From Bacteroides fragilis (GTDB lineage Bacteria > Bacteroidota > Bacteroidia > Bacteroidales > DTGW01): a DNA stretch of 64,000 bases. Positions within the stretch are counted from its first letter, which is position 1. Each line of letters begins with the position of its first letter. The notes beneath the pieces are model-generated. The model was not told where the DNA came from. It saw only the letters and a program-made list of their open reading frames with translations, and searched no databases. This document shows, in pieces, positions 18,583-28,562 of this stretch. Where the stretch lies: the NCBI GenBank assembly GCA_945889005.1, contig CAMDBI010000002.1, forward strand, positions 83,734 to 147,733, written 5' to 3'. Both the position numbers and the translations under genes were made by a program.

Positions 18583-19098
18583 TTAATTTAACTTCAATTT
18601 AATTTTTACCAACGGCAAAATATCGCTGCTATTTTCTGCATGATATATTACTGCTCCGGCACTTACATCAAAAACATAAGTAAATCCGTTCTCTTTAGCA
18701 ACATCGACAATAGCTTTGTTTGCTTTGTCCAATACTGGTTTATAAATCTCTGCTCGAAGTTTTTGAATTTCTTGTTCGGCAGTTCCCTGAAATGATTGAA
18801 TTCTTTGTTGCATGTCTTGCAATTCGGCTTGTTTGGTTTGTTTAATCAAATCCGAAAAAGTTTTTTCTTTTGCCAAATAATCTTGGTATTTTTTATTCAA
18901 TTCAACTTGCATCACTTCCAATTCTTCTTGAAGCTTTTTTGCTTCGGTTTCCATTTTTATCTGAGCGCTATCGCTTTCGGGCATTGCTTGAAGCAAATCC
19001 TGTGTATTGATATGACCTAACTTAAGAGGTGATGTTGCTTGCGAAAATAATAAAGAACAAACTAAAGCGGCGATTACGAATAATAGTGTTTTTTTCAT
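18583..19098 (-). CDS. OmpH/Skp-family periplasmic chaperone (second copy)
   Basis: The 171-residue product has a signal peptide (LFVIAALVCSLLFSQA), then KLGHINTQDLLQAMPESD and a long charged coiled coil (residues ~55-120), the tentacle of Skp, ending in a small beta part (FTYVFDVSAGAVIYH). It holds unfolded outer-membrane proteins in transit to BamA. It lies about 90 bp after the first copy. Confidence 0.85.
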   Translation of the reverse strand: MKKTLLFVIAALVCSLLFSQATSPLKLGHINTQDLLQAMPESDSAQIKMETEAKKLQEELEVMQVELNKKYQDYLAKEKTFSDLIKQTKQAELQDMQQRIQSFQGTAEQEIQKLRAEIYKPVLDKANKAIVDVAKENGFTYVFDVSAGAVIYHAENSSDILPLVKIKLKLN

Positions 19099-19190
19099 TT
19101 TATTGATTTAATAATATTTAATACAAATTTATAAAGCTATTTTAATATTCAAAATAAAAATTTGCTATTTACATCTTAATTAATAATTTA

Positions 19191-19703
19191 TTAATTTTTA
19201 TATCCCATTTTTTGTAAAATAAGGTCACTCTTGTCGTATTTAGGATCTGAAAACAAGACTGTTGCACCTGCCGATGTATCTAAAATAATGGCATAAGCAC
19301 CATCGAGCGACAATTCTTTAATAGCTTTATATACTTCTTCCTGAATGGGTTTTACCAATTCTTCGCGTTTTTTGAACAATAAACCTTCAGCACCGAAGTA
19401 TTTTTTTTGCAATTCTTTTACTTCTTTTTCCTTGGCAGTAATCTCTTCTTCACGTTTTCTCTTCATTTCCTCAGAAAGCAGCACTTTTTCGGTTTGATAG
19501 TCTTTATACATTTTATCGACTTGTGCATAAAAACCTTCAACCTCATTCTGCCAGGTGTCCGAAAATTTGTCGAGTTGCTCTTGTGCCGACTTGTACGATG
19601 GTATATTGTTTAGAATATATTCGGTATCGACATACGCAAACTTTTGCGCCGAAATCGAGATACTTAGTAATACTAAGACGATTATTGCTATTTTTTGTTT
19701 CAT
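19191..19703 (-). CDS. OmpH/Skp-family periplasmic chaperone (first copy)
   Basis: The 170-residue product has a signal peptide (IAIIVLVLLSISISAQ), KFAYVDTEYILNNIPSYKSA and a Lys/Glu-rich coiled coil (residues ~55-115), and ends with AIILDTSAGATVLFSD. It is paralogous to the next gene and directly downstream of bamA (42 bp), fitting a role delivering barrel proteins. Confidence 0.87.
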   Translation of the reverse strand: MKQKIAIIVLVLLSISISAQKFAYVDTEYILNNIPSYKSAQEQLDKFSDTWQNEVEGFYAQVDKMYKDYQTEKVLLSEEMKRKREEEITAKEKEVKELQKKYFGAEGLLFKKREELVKPIQEEVYKAIKELSLDGAYAIILDTSAGATVLFSDPKYDKSDLILQKMGYKN

Positions 19704-19745
19704 ATCCTTTTGTTTTTCTATCGATTAACAAGAATTGTTCCAAAA

Positions 19746-22286
19746 TTATAATTGTTGTCCAAAAATAAAATGAAATTCACCTTCTCCGGGTGTTGTTGCC
19801 CCAGGAATAGGATCGAATGGTATACCATAGTCGAATCCTATGGTTCCCAAAAATGGCAACATAGCACGCAAACCAATACCAGCAGAGCGTTTTAGTACAA
19901 ATGGATTGTAATCGCTAAATTTAGCCCACGAATTTCCGGCATCGGCAAAAATATATGCAAATATGATTGCTTGTTCCTTTAACGATATTGGATAGCGAAG
20001 CTCCATGGTAAATTTGTTGTAAATATTACCAGCCTGATTCCCTAGGTTTGGCGAATTAAGCACATTGCCAAATTCATCTATTCGTGGAGTAAGTGCCTCC
20101 TCTTTGTAACCTCTTAATGGCACAATGTCATTTGGTAAGTATGAATATGACATTGGCATTCCGCCACCACCCAGTACAAACTTCTCGAAAAGCGAATAAC
20201 CAACATCTTTGTTGTACATACCCAATAAACCAAAATGTGCACGTTGCATAAGTACCAGATCCTGAACAATTCTAAAAAACCAGTCTCCTTTAAATACAAA
20301 TTTATTGTATTCGACTAACTTAGATTTTTGAACCTCGTTCAATGCTTTGTAATCCTTACCATTAAACAACGAATATGGCGGAGTTAATTGAACTAAAAAC
20401 GAAAAGTTAGATCCAGAGCGCGGGTAAATAGGCCGATCGGTCGATACCCTGCTAATTGTAGTAGACAGGTTGAAATTATTTGCATTAACGGCATTATTTC
20501 CGACTATAGCAGAATTAAAAAAACCAGGTATATTTTTTATTAAATAATTATCAAAACCTAAACTGTTAGAAATCATAAAATAGTCGTCGGGCCATGTAAG
20601 CCTACGACCCAAACCTATATTTACGCTTTTTGTAATCATATAGCTGCTTGCATCGCGCCAATCTTTCAATTGATATGCTCCGGGCGCATATCTCGAATAA
20701 CTAATGCCTGTCGAAAATGAATTGGGGCGTTTACCTCCCAGCCAAGGTTCTACAAATTGTATTCCAAATTGTGTGTAAATGGGGCCACTGGTTCTTGCAT
20801 TAATGCTCAAAGTTTGTCCGTCGCCACTTGGAAGAGGTCTCCATGAATCTTTTTGAAACATGCTTCTTGTCGAGAAATTGGAAAAACGCAATCCGACACT
20901 CCCAATAAACATGCCAGCTCCCCAGCCACCCGAAATTTCGAGCTGATCATTGGCTCGTTCTACTAAATTGAATTCAATATCTACCGTATTGTTTGTTTGA
21001 TCGGGCAGTGGATTTGGAACAATTTTTTCGGGCTCGAAATATCCCAAACTTGCCAATTCACGTACCGATCTAATAATATCAGATTTGCTAAACAAGTTGC
21101 CGGGCAAGGTGCGCAATTCGCGACGAACAACATTTTCGTTCGTTTTGGTATTTCCTTTTATTATAATTTCGTTTATTGTAAACTGCGATCCTTCATAAAT
21201 TCGCATTTCATAATCAATAGAATCGTTTTCGACTCTCAATTCTACGGGATTAACATTAAATGCCAAATATCCATTATCCATATACAACGAACTCACGGCA
21301 TCTTCGTCGCTTTGCAATCGCTTGTCGAGTTCTTCCTGGTTAAACACATCACCCTTTTTAATACCTAGAGTCTGATCTAGCGCGTCTGTTGGATATTTTG
21401 TATTGCCGACCCATGTTATGTTTCTAAAGTAATACTTTTTCCCTTCATATAGATTAATGTAAAGATTTACTCGCTTTTCGCTAACAATTGAAATCGAATC
21501 TGATAGTATTTTTGCATCGCGATAGCCATTTTTGTTATAATAATCTATGAGTAAGCTCTTATCTTCCTTATAGTCGGCCGAAATAAGCTTTGATGTATTA
21601 AAAATATTCCAATCGCGACGTTTGGTCTTCTTCATCGATTTTCGCAGCTTCGATGCTTTTACCTGAACATTGCCGTCAAAATATATTTCACTAATCTTTA
21701 CACGCTTATTTTTTGAAATCTTAATAAGTAAATTTGTCTTATATGTTGAAGCAGAATCCGGCTTTTGTTCGATATCAATTTTTACATTATAATATCCTTT
21801 ATCTATATAGTGTTTGGTAATTATGGTACGAATACTGCTAATAACATCGTCTGTAACCTGACTACCCGATCTCAGTTTAAGTTTTTCTTTTAAGTCTGAA
21901 AGCTCCGATTTCTTAACTCCTTCATAATCAACTTTCGATAGTCGTGGACGTTCTTTAAGGTATAGATCTATAAAAACTTTATCACCTTCTATTTTAGTAA
22001 TGTTAAACTTTACATCGGAAAATAAACCATGGTTCCAGAATTTTTTTACAATTTTGGTAACTTCGTCTCCAGGAATGGTAATTTTATCACCAACATTGAT
22101 CCCTGCCATACTTTGAATCATATTTTTGTCGATTACCTGTACCCCAGAAATTAAGAATTCGGCAATTTCGTATTCTTTTGGATTAGAATAATCTACAATA
22201 TTTGAATTGGCAGAAGACTGAGAAAAAATTGTATATGGAGAAATTAGAGAAAAAAGAAAAAGTAATAAAAAACTATAAAATTTCAT
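19746..22286 (-). CDS. bamA: Outer membrane protein assembly factor BamA
   Basis: The 846-residue product has a signal peptide, five POTRA domains (residues ~35-430; e.g. VKKFWNHGLFSDVKFNI, VRELASLGYFEPEKI) and a C-terminal 16-strand Omp85 barrel. Visible motifs are the lid-lock type segment VPLRGYKEE (the VRGF/Y family signature) and a terminal FIFGQQL. It inserts beta-barrel proteins into the outer membrane. It sits between uppS and the two Skp genes in one transcription unit. Confidence 0.95.
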   Translation of the reverse strand: MKFYSFLLLFLFSLISPYTIFSQSSANSNIVDYSNPKEYEIAEFLISGVQVIDKNMIQSMAGINVGDKITIPGDEVTKIVKKFWNHGLFSDVKFNITKIEGDKVFIDLYLKERPRLSKVDYEGVKKSELSDLKEKLKLRSGSQVTDDVISSIRTIITKHYIDKGYYNVKIDIEQKPDSASTYKTNLLIKISKNKRVKISEIYFDGNVQVKASKLRKSMKKTKRRDWNIFNTSKLISADYKEDKSLLIDYYNKNGYRDAKILSDSISIVSEKRVNLYINLYEGKKYYFRNITWVGNTKYPTDALDQTLGIKKGDVFNQEELDKRLQSDEDAVSSLYMDNGYLAFNVNPVELRVENDSIDYEMRIYEGSQFTINEIIIKGNTKTNENVVRRELRTLPGNLFSKSDIIRSVRELASLGYFEPEKIVPNPLPDQTNNTVDIEFNLVERANDQLEISGGWGAGMFIGSVGLRFSNFSTRSMFQKDSWRPLPSGDGQTLSINARTSGPIYTQFGIQFVEPWLGGKRPNSFSTGISYSRYAPGAYQLKDWRDASSYMITKSVNIGLGRRLTWPDDYFMISNSLGFDNYLIKNIPGFFNSAIVGNNAVNANNFNLSTTISRVSTDRPIYPRSGSNFSFLVQLTPPYSLFNGKDYKALNEVQKSKLVEYNKFVFKGDWFFRIVQDLVLMQRAHFGLLGMYNKDVGYSLFEKFVLGGGGMPMSYSYLPNDIVPLRGYKEEALTPRIDEFGNVLNSPNLGNQAGNIYNKFTMELRYPISLKEQAIIFAYIFADAGNSWAKFSDYNPFVLKRSAGIGLRAMLPFLGTIGFDYGIPFDPIPGATTPGEGEFHFIFGQQL

Positions 22287-22293
22287 CTGAAAA

Positions 22294-23046
22294 TTATTTT
22301 AATTCATCGTGCATTTGTTCGCTAGTCTTCCCAAAACGTCTTTCCCTGCTTTGGAAATCGACTATTGCTTTATGAAAGTCGTTTTTCCGAAAATCGGGCC
22401 AAAGAGTATCAGTAAAGTGAAATTCGGCATAAGCAAGTTGCCACAGCAAGAAGTTGCTTATTCGATATTCGCCACTAGTACGGATCATCAATTCGGGATC
22501 GGGAATATTTGCAGTTTGCAAATATCTACATATTAACGATTCATTTATATCGTTAATTGTAATTTCTTTTGTTAAAAATTGTTCAGAAATCTTTTTAATA
22601 GCATCGACAATCTCCCACCGACCGCTATAATTCAATGCAAGCAAGAGGGTGAGCCCTGAATTATTTTCTGTTTTTTTAATTGTATTTTTTAATTCCTTAG
22701 ATACTTTTTGTGGAAGATTGTCGATATCGCCTATTGCAGATAAGCGCACATTGTTATTCATCAATGTATCGAGTTCGGCATCGAGGGTCGAAATAAGTAG
22801 CGACATCAAAGCATCTACTTCATATTTTGGTCTGCTCCAGTTTTCGGTAGAAAAAGCATACAACGTTAAATATTTAATACCCAATTCTGCGGCGGCCTCT
22901 ACAGTTTCGCGAACTGCAATTACACCGTTTTTATGTCCAAAAATGCGTTGGTTTCCTTTTTTCTTGGCCCAACGTCCATTCCCATCCATTATAACTGCAA
23001 CATGCAGAGGCATTTTGTCGTCTTGTATTTTTTCTTTATATTCCAT
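22294..23046 (-). CDS. uppS: Isoprenyl (undecaprenyl) diphosphate synthase
   Basis: The cis-prenyltransferase of about 250 residues has HVAVIMDGNGRWAKKKG (catalytic Asp), GHKNG, TLYAFSTENWSRP and PDPELMIRTSGEYRISNFLLWQ plus AYAEFHFTD. It makes the C55 carrier for peptidoglycan and other polymers. I start at 23046 (MEYKEK), one base after the upstream stop codon; the longer frame overlaps that gene. Confidence 0.94.
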   Translation of the reverse strand: MEYKEKIQDDKMPLHVAVIMDGNGRWAKKKGNQRIFGHKNGVIAVRETVEAAAELGIKYLTLYAFSTENWSRPKYEVDALMSLLISTLDAELDTLMNNNVRLSAIGDIDNLPQKVSKELKNTIKKTENNSGLTLLLALNYSGRWEIVDAIKKISEQFLTKEITINDINESLICRYLQTANIPDPELMIRTSGEYRISNFLLWQLAYAEFHFTDTLWPDFRKNDFHKAIVDFQSRERRFGKTSEQMHDELK

Positions 23047-23047
23047 T

Positions 23048-23710
23048 TTAGTTATAAACAGGACAATCGATTTTGTTTGCAAAAAGTCTTACTGCCACAA
23101 ATACACCGGCAAAGTAATACCAGTCGTTTGCATAAAACATACTTGTATTATTAATACTACCAATATTAGTTTGATTATCGATCTTGTCGCTAAACAATTT
23201 TCGAGCATTCCATTCAAACCCAATGCTCCACATATTGCCTAACGCAAATCGACCTCCCAACGTAAATGGCAAAACAACTTTATTTGTAGAACTCGATCCA
23301 ATAAAAGCAGCAAAGCCCAATCCGGTTGAAATAAAAGGGGTAAACGACCTTTTATGTTCGGCAAATTTAAGTGGTAAAAAATTAAATTCAAACTGTGGGG
23401 TCAGATCAAATGCATTTGAAGCAAAAGAATTATTTCTAAATTGCTGGTATTTATCAGTAGACAATGCATCGCTTGCCGAGAGCATTAACCAATTAAAAGA
23501 TGCTTTAACGACATACCGTTGGTTGATATTGTATCTATAATTTAAACCACATGTAACGCCTGGAGACCGAAATAATCCTGTAGGGTTTAAATCGCCCAAA
23601 TAATAAGTGCCACCAATTAACAAACCTAAATCACCCTTTGCTTTCGAAAAAATACATGATGAAATGAAAATGAATATACCTAAAATAAGACTTCTAATAT
23701 TAGAAAACAC
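23048..23710 (-). CDS. DUF6089-like outer-membrane barrel protein
   Basis: The 220-residue product begins with a hydrophobic signal (SLILGIFIFISSCIFSKA), then GDLGLLIGGTYYLGDLNPTG and alternating beta strands ending in FAGVFVAVRLF. The strongly conserved GxxYYLGDLNP start is typical of the DUF6089 barrels encoded next to uppS in Bacteroidota. It may be a partner or client of the BAM machinery. The gene overlaps the previous barrel gene by 11 bp. Confidence 0.7.
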   Translation of the reverse strand: MFSNIRSLILGIFIFISSCIFSKAKGDLGLLIGGTYYLGDLNPTGLFRSPGVTCGLNYRYNINQRYVVKASFNWLMLSASDALSTDKYQQFRNNSFASNAFDLTPQFEFNFLPLKFAEHKRSFTPFISTGLGFAAFIGSSSTNKVVLPFTLGGRFALGNMWSIGFEWNARKLFSDKIDNQTNIGSINNTSMFYANDWYYFAGVFVAVRLFANKIDCPVYN

Positions 23711-24515
23711 CTAATTTCCCTCCAAATTTTAACCAATCGGGTCTTCCATTAGGAAAAATAATGGGCCATCCATTACGACCTGTCCTGAGTTTGTAACTAA
23801 GAGTAGCTGCAAAGAAATAATAAACATCGTTATATTTTGAATATTGAGAAGCATAACCATCGACAAAGTCTGAAAAGGTATAACGCCCCCCCAGTTCAAG
23901 ATTAATGCTTATTCTTGGTTGAATATTAGTTTTAAATCCAATTCCGGCAGGAATAACCAATGTATTACCAGCAAACTGCTGAACACCAACATTTCCGATT
24001 GCACTATTGCCCGAAACACTTGGAGCATAAAATAAATTTCCGAAACCTGTAAAAACATATAAATTAAATATGTTTTGACTATTTAACATCCCTTTACTGT
24101 TGAAACGAGCAAAAGAAGTTTTACGGTTAACATCAGTAATAATCGAATACTCTATTTGAGTCGAAGTTTCAATGGCATTTGTTCTAAACACGAGGTCTCG
24201 TCCATTAAGTCCGTTCAAAGAACCCTCATCGTTTCCCATCATATAGCCATACACCACATCTATTTTTGCAGTAAATGAAGGATTGATCCGGTAACTGGCT
24301 GCAAAATACATGGAAGGCCCGGTAGTATTTATTTTCAAATCTTTAAGACCAAACATATTATTAACATCTGCCGACCCTCCAATATCTCCAAAAAAATTTG
24401 CACTACCCAATCCACCATATATCTCGTAACGGTTTAGTTTCCATTTCTGACCAAAAACAGTTAGAGAAAATGCTAATAGCAAAATAGCTAGCAATATAGA
24501 TTGTTTATTATACAT
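23700..24515 (-). CDS. Outer-membrane beta-barrel protein
   Basis: The 271-residue product has a signal peptide (LLAILLLAFSLTVFGQ) followed by YEIYGGLGSANFFGDIGGS and repeating amphipathic strands (SMYFAASYRINPSFTAKIDV, FFAATLSYKL), consistent with an 8-12-strand barrel. It is related in outline to the DUF6089-like protein encoded directly downstream, with which it overlaps by 11 bp. Function unknown; structural or assembly role inferred only from context. Confidence 0.65.
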   Translation of the reverse strand: MYNKQSILLAILLLAFSLTVFGQKWKLNRYEIYGGLGSANFFGDIGGSADVNNMFGLKDLKINTTGPSMYFAASYRINPSFTAKIDVVYGYMMGNDEGSLNGLNGRDLVFRTNAIETSTQIEYSIITDVNRKTSFARFNSKGMLNSQNIFNLYVFTGFGNLFYAPSVSGNSAIGNVGVQQFAGNTLVIPAGIGFKTNIQPRISINLELGGRYTFSDFVDGYASQYSKYNDVYYFFAATLSYKLRTGRNGWPIIFPNGRPDWLKFGGKLGVF

Positions 24516-24591
24516 AATGAATAGTTCTTGTTTACCTATATAAAAGTAACAAAAAAATAAATAAATATTTTACAAATATATAAAAATTTGA

Positions 24592-25470
24592 TCAATTTCT
24601 TTTATCTATACCCCACAAAAGCTTATTTCTTATTGTATTATAAAAGCCGTTTCCTTCTAGTTGTAACATCTTTATAGCAAAATCGGCAACTTTCAATTTT
24701 ATTTCAATTTCTTTATCAATTTCGAAATGGCGCGAATCGAGCGTTACTTGAAACGATTTGTCGCGCGACTCTACTTTAAGTGTTATTTCTTTATCGTCGT
24801 TAATAACGATTGGGCGTACCGACAAATTGTGCGATGCAATAGGCGAAATGATAAAATTTTTGCAATCGGGAGAAACTATTGGTCCTCCAACACTCATTGA
24901 ATAAGCAGTAGAACCTGTAGGTGTCGACACAATGAGACCATCGGTCCAATATGAATTCAAAAATTGTTCGCCAATATATACATGAACCGTAACCATCGAT
25001 GTTCCTTTTTTCTGAATCGAAATTTCGTTCAAAGCATAAGGAAAGTCGGTGAAGGGATTTTCGTCACAAGTTAATTGGAGCAACCGACGCTCTTCAATAT
25101 AAAATTGTTTGTTAAACAACTTATTGACCGATTGTTCTATTTCTTCTTTACAAATATTGGCAAGGAAACCCAAACGACCTGTATTGATGCCAATAATTGG
25201 AATTTTCTTGTCTCTAACTAGGTTTACAGCCTCCAGAAATGTACCGTCGCCGCCAAAACTAAACATAAAATCGAAGTCATGTGTAATTTCAGATTCATTT
25301 GTAAAAACTCCCGATATATTAAATTCTTTATTGAGTCGATCTTTAATAAAAGTATTAAATGTCCCAAATACAAACACACGAATACCGCGCTGAGTAATAA
25401 CCTCTAAAAATGTTTGTAGATATTCGTCGAATACTTGATCGAACTTTCGTCCAAAAAGGGCAATTTTCAT
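24592..25470 (-). CDS. nadK: NAD kinase
   Basis: The enzyme of about 292 residues phosphorylates NAD to NADP. It has the GGDGT motif (FMFSFGGDGTFLEAV), GINTGRLGFLAN and the diagnostic TPTGSTAYSMSVGGPIVSP. I use the ATG at 25470 (MKIALFGRK), 10 bp after the CBS gene stop, over the ATG at 25488, which overlaps that gene. A conserved nadK-near-pdxJ neighbourhood fits Bacteroidota. Confidence 0.94.
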   Translation of the reverse strand: MKIALFGRKFDQVFDEYLQTFLEVITQRGIRVFVFGTFNTFIKDRLNKEFNISGVFTNESEITHDFDFMFSFGGDGTFLEAVNLVRDKKIPIIGINTGRLGFLANICKEEIEQSVNKLFNKQFYIEERRLLQLTCDENPFTDFPYALNEISIQKKGTSMVTVHVYIGEQFLNSYWTDGLIVSTPTGSTAYSMSVGGPIVSPDCKNFIISPIASHNLSVRPIVINDDKEITLKVESRDKSFQVTLDSRHFEIDKEIEIKLKVADFAIKMLQLEGNGFYNTIRNKLLWGIDKRN

Positions 25471-25480
25471 AGTTTTTTTG

Positions 25481-26146
25481 TTAAACATCGAGGTATCTCA
25501 GGAACATTTCATAACGATCTTCATACATTTCGGTCAACATATCCGAATCGCTGTACGATGCTTTAACATTGTAATTGTATCGATCGAAGGTTTTCAAAAT
25601 GCCCGACAAATCGGTTCTATTCAACTTCAAAGTCACCTCTATTCGGGTAGTTTCGGGTATCGACGAGACGTATAAGCTTATTATTTTTGCATCGTTACCT
25701 TCAACAATTTGAGCAATTTGCGACAATGAATAGTCGTTAATATTAAGATCGAGTACAATAATTGCACCGGGGTTTTTCAAAGCAAGCAATTGAGCAAATG
25801 TACGTATGAGATCTTGCTGGGTAATTACTCCAAGATAATTGTTATTGTCGTCCAAAACAGGAACAAGTGTCAAATCTTGAGTAGCAACCAATTCGATGGC
25901 ATCGTAAATGTGTTGACCTTGCAACACAAATGGACGCAACAACGACAGGGTATGATTACCAATAGGCTCTTCGGCCATATTGAGGTCAAAAATATCTTTA
26001 TCTGAAATCAAACCCAAAAATTCAGAATTATTAACAATTGGCAAATGCGATATACGGAATATATCCATATACGAAAGCGCCTTCATTCCTGTATCTGAGG
26101 TACGAAGAGATGGGACTACATCTGATATTAATTCTTTTACCAACAT
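25481..26146 (-). CDS. CBS-domain protein with ACT-like C-terminus
   Basis: The 221-residue protein has a CBS pair (residues ~1-130; LPIVNNSEFLGLISDKDIF and LVPVLDDNNNYLGVITQQDL) and then an ACT-like domain (GAIIVLDLNINDYSLSQIAQ, TRIEVTLKLNRTDLSGILK). The architecture resembles AcuB-type proteins; CBS pairs bind adenine nucleotides and ACT domains bind small ligands. It is upstream of nadK, so control by nucleotide level is plausible but not shown. Confidence 0.75.
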   Translation of the reverse strand: MLVKELISDVVPSLRTSDTGMKALSYMDIFRISHLPIVNNSEFLGLISDKDIFDLNMAEEPIGNHTLSLLRPFVLQGQHIYDAIELVATQDLTLVPVLDDNNNYLGVITQQDLIRTFAQLLALKNPGAIIVLDLNINDYSLSQIAQIVEGNDAKIISLYVSSIPETTRIEVTLKLNRTDLSGILKTFDRYNYNVKASYSDSDMLTEMYEDRYEMFLRYLDV

Positions 26147-26172
26147 TTATGGTTCGAATAAAATTCAGTAAC

Positions 26173-26180
26173 TACATTTG
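26173..26180 (+). promoter_or_regulatory. Putative -7 box of the pdxJ operon
   Basis: TACATTTG matches TAnnTTTG, 37 bp before the pdxJ ATG, in the divergent spacer with the CBS gene. Confidence 0.45.
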
Positions 26181-26217
26181 CAAAATTACAAATTGATATA
26201 ACAAATAGAATACCAAA

Positions 26218-26931
26218 ATGACAAAGTTAAGTGTAAATATAAACAAAATTGCAACAATAAGAAATTCTCGAGGCGGTTTATTGCCCGATGTTATTCAGGC
26301 AGCAATAAATATCGAAGGTTATGGCGCCGATGGAATCACTGTGCATCCTCGTCCCGACGAACGTCACATAAGGCGAGCCGATGTATATGAATTGATTAAA
26401 GTTATAAAAACAGAGTTTAATATTGAGGGAAACCCTTCGGACTCATTTGTTGAGCTTGTTACAAAGGTGAAACCAACCCAGGTTACTTTAGTGCCCGATG
26501 CACACAATGCCATTACTTCAAATGCTGGATGGAACACTATAAATAATAAAACATTCCTGACCAATATCGTTAAAATATTTAAAGATTTAGGTATTAGAGT
26601 TTCAATATTTGTCGATCCTTTAGACGAAATGGTAAAAGCAGCAGCTGAAACAGGAGCCGACAGGGTAGAGTTATTTACAGAACCTTATGCAGTTGAATAT
26701 ACCGAAAATCGGGAAAAAGCAATTGCTCCATTTATTAGTGCTGCCAAAGTAGCCGAAAAATACGGCTTAGGAGTCAATGCCGGTCACGATCTCAATCTGC
26801 AAAACCTCTCCTATTTTAAAAATCAAATACCAAACCTTTTGGAAGTATCTATTGGTCACGCTTTAATTTCCGATGCCTTGTATTTTGGACTCGAAAGCAC
26901 TGTAAAGAAATATAAAGATTGTTTGAAATAG
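26218..26931 (+). CDS. pdxJ: Pyridoxine 5'-phosphate synthase
   Basis: The 237-residue TIM-barrel enzyme condenses 1-deoxyxylulose 5-phosphate and 3-amino-2-oxopropyl phosphate to pyridoxine 5'-phosphate. Motifs are KLSVNINKIATIRNSRGG, GITVHPRPDERHI, VTLVPDA, RVELFTEPYA and GLGVNAGHDLN. It heads a plus-strand run with the hydrolase (9 bp to its ATG) and lptB. Confidence 0.94.
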   Translation: MTKLSVNINKIATIRNSRGGLLPDVIQAAINIEGYGADGITVHPRPDERHIRRADVYELIKVIKTEFNIEGNPSDSFVELVTKVKPTQVTLVPDAHNAITSNAGWNTINNKTFLTNIVKIFKDLGIRVSIFVDPLDEMVKAAAETGADRVELFTEPYAVEYTENREKAIAPFISAAKVAEKYGLGVNAGHDLNLQNLSYFKNQIPNLLEVSIGHALISDALYFGLESTVKKYKDCLK

Positions 26932-26940
26932 ACTTTGGCA

Positions 26941-27741
26941 ATGAAACTCTTTTATAAAAAACTGGGTCAAGGTTTTCCCATAATAATTGTACATGGTCTA
27001 TATGGCTCGTCCGACAATTGGTATTCGATAGCAAAGGTATTGTCGCACAATTACAAAGTTTTCATGATCGATGTTCGCAATCATGGGCAATCGCCTCATG
27101 CCGACAGCATGACTTTTGACGATATGTGCTCTGACCTATGGGAGTTTTACCAACATCACAATATTACAAAAGCTATTTTAATAGGACATTCGATGGGAGG
27201 GAAAATTGCCATGCAGTTTGCGCTTCACAATCAGGAATTGATCGAAAAGCTTATTGTAGTTGATATTGCTCCTCGTTCGTATATGCAATTAATGGAAATG
27301 TCGCGTCAGGTTCTCGATCACTTAAATATCATTAACAGTTTAAGCAATCTCGATCTCAATCAATATCAAACACGAGACGCTATAGACAAAGAATTGGCAA
27401 ATAAAATAATAGATTTAAAAACCCGCCAGTTTTTGTTAAAAAATATCGAAAGGTCAGCCGAAAAAAAACTTCAATGGCGCATCAATATCGATGCTATTCG
27501 CGATCAATTGCCCAATATAATGAACGGGATAAACCTTCCCAAAGAACTGACACCCCAACAATTCCAAACACTATTTATTAAAGGCGAAAAATCGGACTAT
27601 GTGGAAGAACGAGATTTGATTGAAATAAAAAAAATATTTCCAAAGTCGGATGTTGTTACTATATTTGACGCAAGCCATTGGGTGCATGCCGAACAACCCG
27701 AGTTATTCCTAAAAACAGTAGAATATTTTCTTGAAAACTAA
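26941..27741 (+). CDS. Alpha/beta hydrolase (YbfF-like)
   Basis: The hydrolase of about 266 residues has the oxyanion motif IVHGLYGSSDNW, DVRNHGQSPH, nucleophile elbow GHSMGGKIAMQFA (Ser), an acidic residue late in the chain and catalytic His in ASHWVHAEQP. This resembles esterase YbfF. I use the ATG at 26941 over the TTG two codons earlier. The substrate is unknown; linkage to pdxJ and lptB is common in Bacteroidota. Confidence 0.8.
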   Translation: MKLFYKKLGQGFPIIIVHGLYGSSDNWYSIAKVLSHNYKVFMIDVRNHGQSPHADSMTFDDMCSDLWEFYQHHNITKAILIGHSMGGKIAMQFALHNQELIEKLIVVDIAPRSYMQLMEMSRQVLDHLNIINSLSNLDLNQYQTRDAIDKELANKIIDLKTRQFLLKNIERSAEKKLQWRINIDAIRDQLPNIMNGINLPKELTPQQFQTLFIKGEKSDYVEERDLIEIKKIFPKSDVVTIFDASHWVHAEQPELFLKTVEYFLEN

Positions 27742-27753
27742 AAAATAGAGCAG

Positions 27754-28476
27754 ATGTTACTTCGAACAGATAATCTGGTAAAGAGATACAAAAACCGGAC
27801 AGTTGTAAAAGGCGTATCGGTAGAGCTTCACGAAGGAGAAATTGTAGGTTTACTGGGTCCTAATGGAGCCGGCAAAACAACTACTTTCTATATGATCGTA
27901 GGGCTTATTGTCCCCAACGAAGGCGAAATCTACCTCGACAACGAGATTATAACCAAACAACCCATGTACAAAAGGGCTCAAAAAGGCTTGGGCTATCTGG
28001 CTCAAGAAGCATCGGTTTTTCGCAAGCTAAGTGTTGAAGACAATATTAAGTCAGTACTCGAAATGACCAATATTTCGAAACACGAGCAACTCGAAAAGGT
28101 CGAAACCTTGTTAGATGAATTTGGTTTGCAAAAAATACGAAAAAGTCTAGGCATTCAATTGTCGGGTGGCGAGCGCCGCAGAACAGAAATAGCAAGGGCT
28201 TTAGCAATAAACCCAAGTTTCATTCTACTCGACGAACCATTTGCTGGCGTAGACCCTATTGCTGTTGAAGACATTCAGGAAATTGTAAAAAAACTTAAAA
28301 GCAAAAATATTGGGGTATTGATTACCGATCACAATGTACACGAAACACTAACTATAACCGACAGAGCTTATCTCCTTTACGAGGGCTCAATATTGAAATC
28401 GGGCACTGCTCAAGAACTAGCCGACGACGAACAAGTAAGACGCGTGTATTTGGGTAAAAATTTCGAACTTCGTTAA
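27754..28476 (+). CDS. lptB: LPS export ABC transporter ATPase
   Basis: The 240-residue ABC ATPase has Walker A GPNGAGKTTTFYMIVG, Q-loop YLAQEASVF, signature LSGGERRRTEIARAL, Walker B FILLDEPFAGVDP and switch His in ITDHNVHET. The QEASVFRKL and LSGGERRR sequences are diagnostic of LptB, which drives LptFG extraction of LPS. lptF/G and lptA/C are not in the window. Confidence 0.94.
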   Translation: MLLRTDNLVKRYKNRTVVKGVSVELHEGEIVGLLGPNGAGKTTTFYMIVGLIVPNEGEIYLDNEIITKQPMYKRAQKGLGYLAQEASVFRKLSVEDNIKSVLEMTNISKHEQLEKVETLLDEFGLQKIRKSLGIQLSGGERRRTEIARALAINPSFILLDEPFAGVDPIAVEDIQEIVKKLKSKNIGVLITDHNVHETLTITDRAYLLYEGSILKSGTAQELADDEQVRRVYLGKNFELR

Positions 28477-28562
28477 AAATGGGCTTCTCTCTTAAATAAC
28501 ATCTTTTCAAGCAGTTATTTTTCAAAGGGCTACAACCCCTATTGCTAAGAGACTAGATGCTC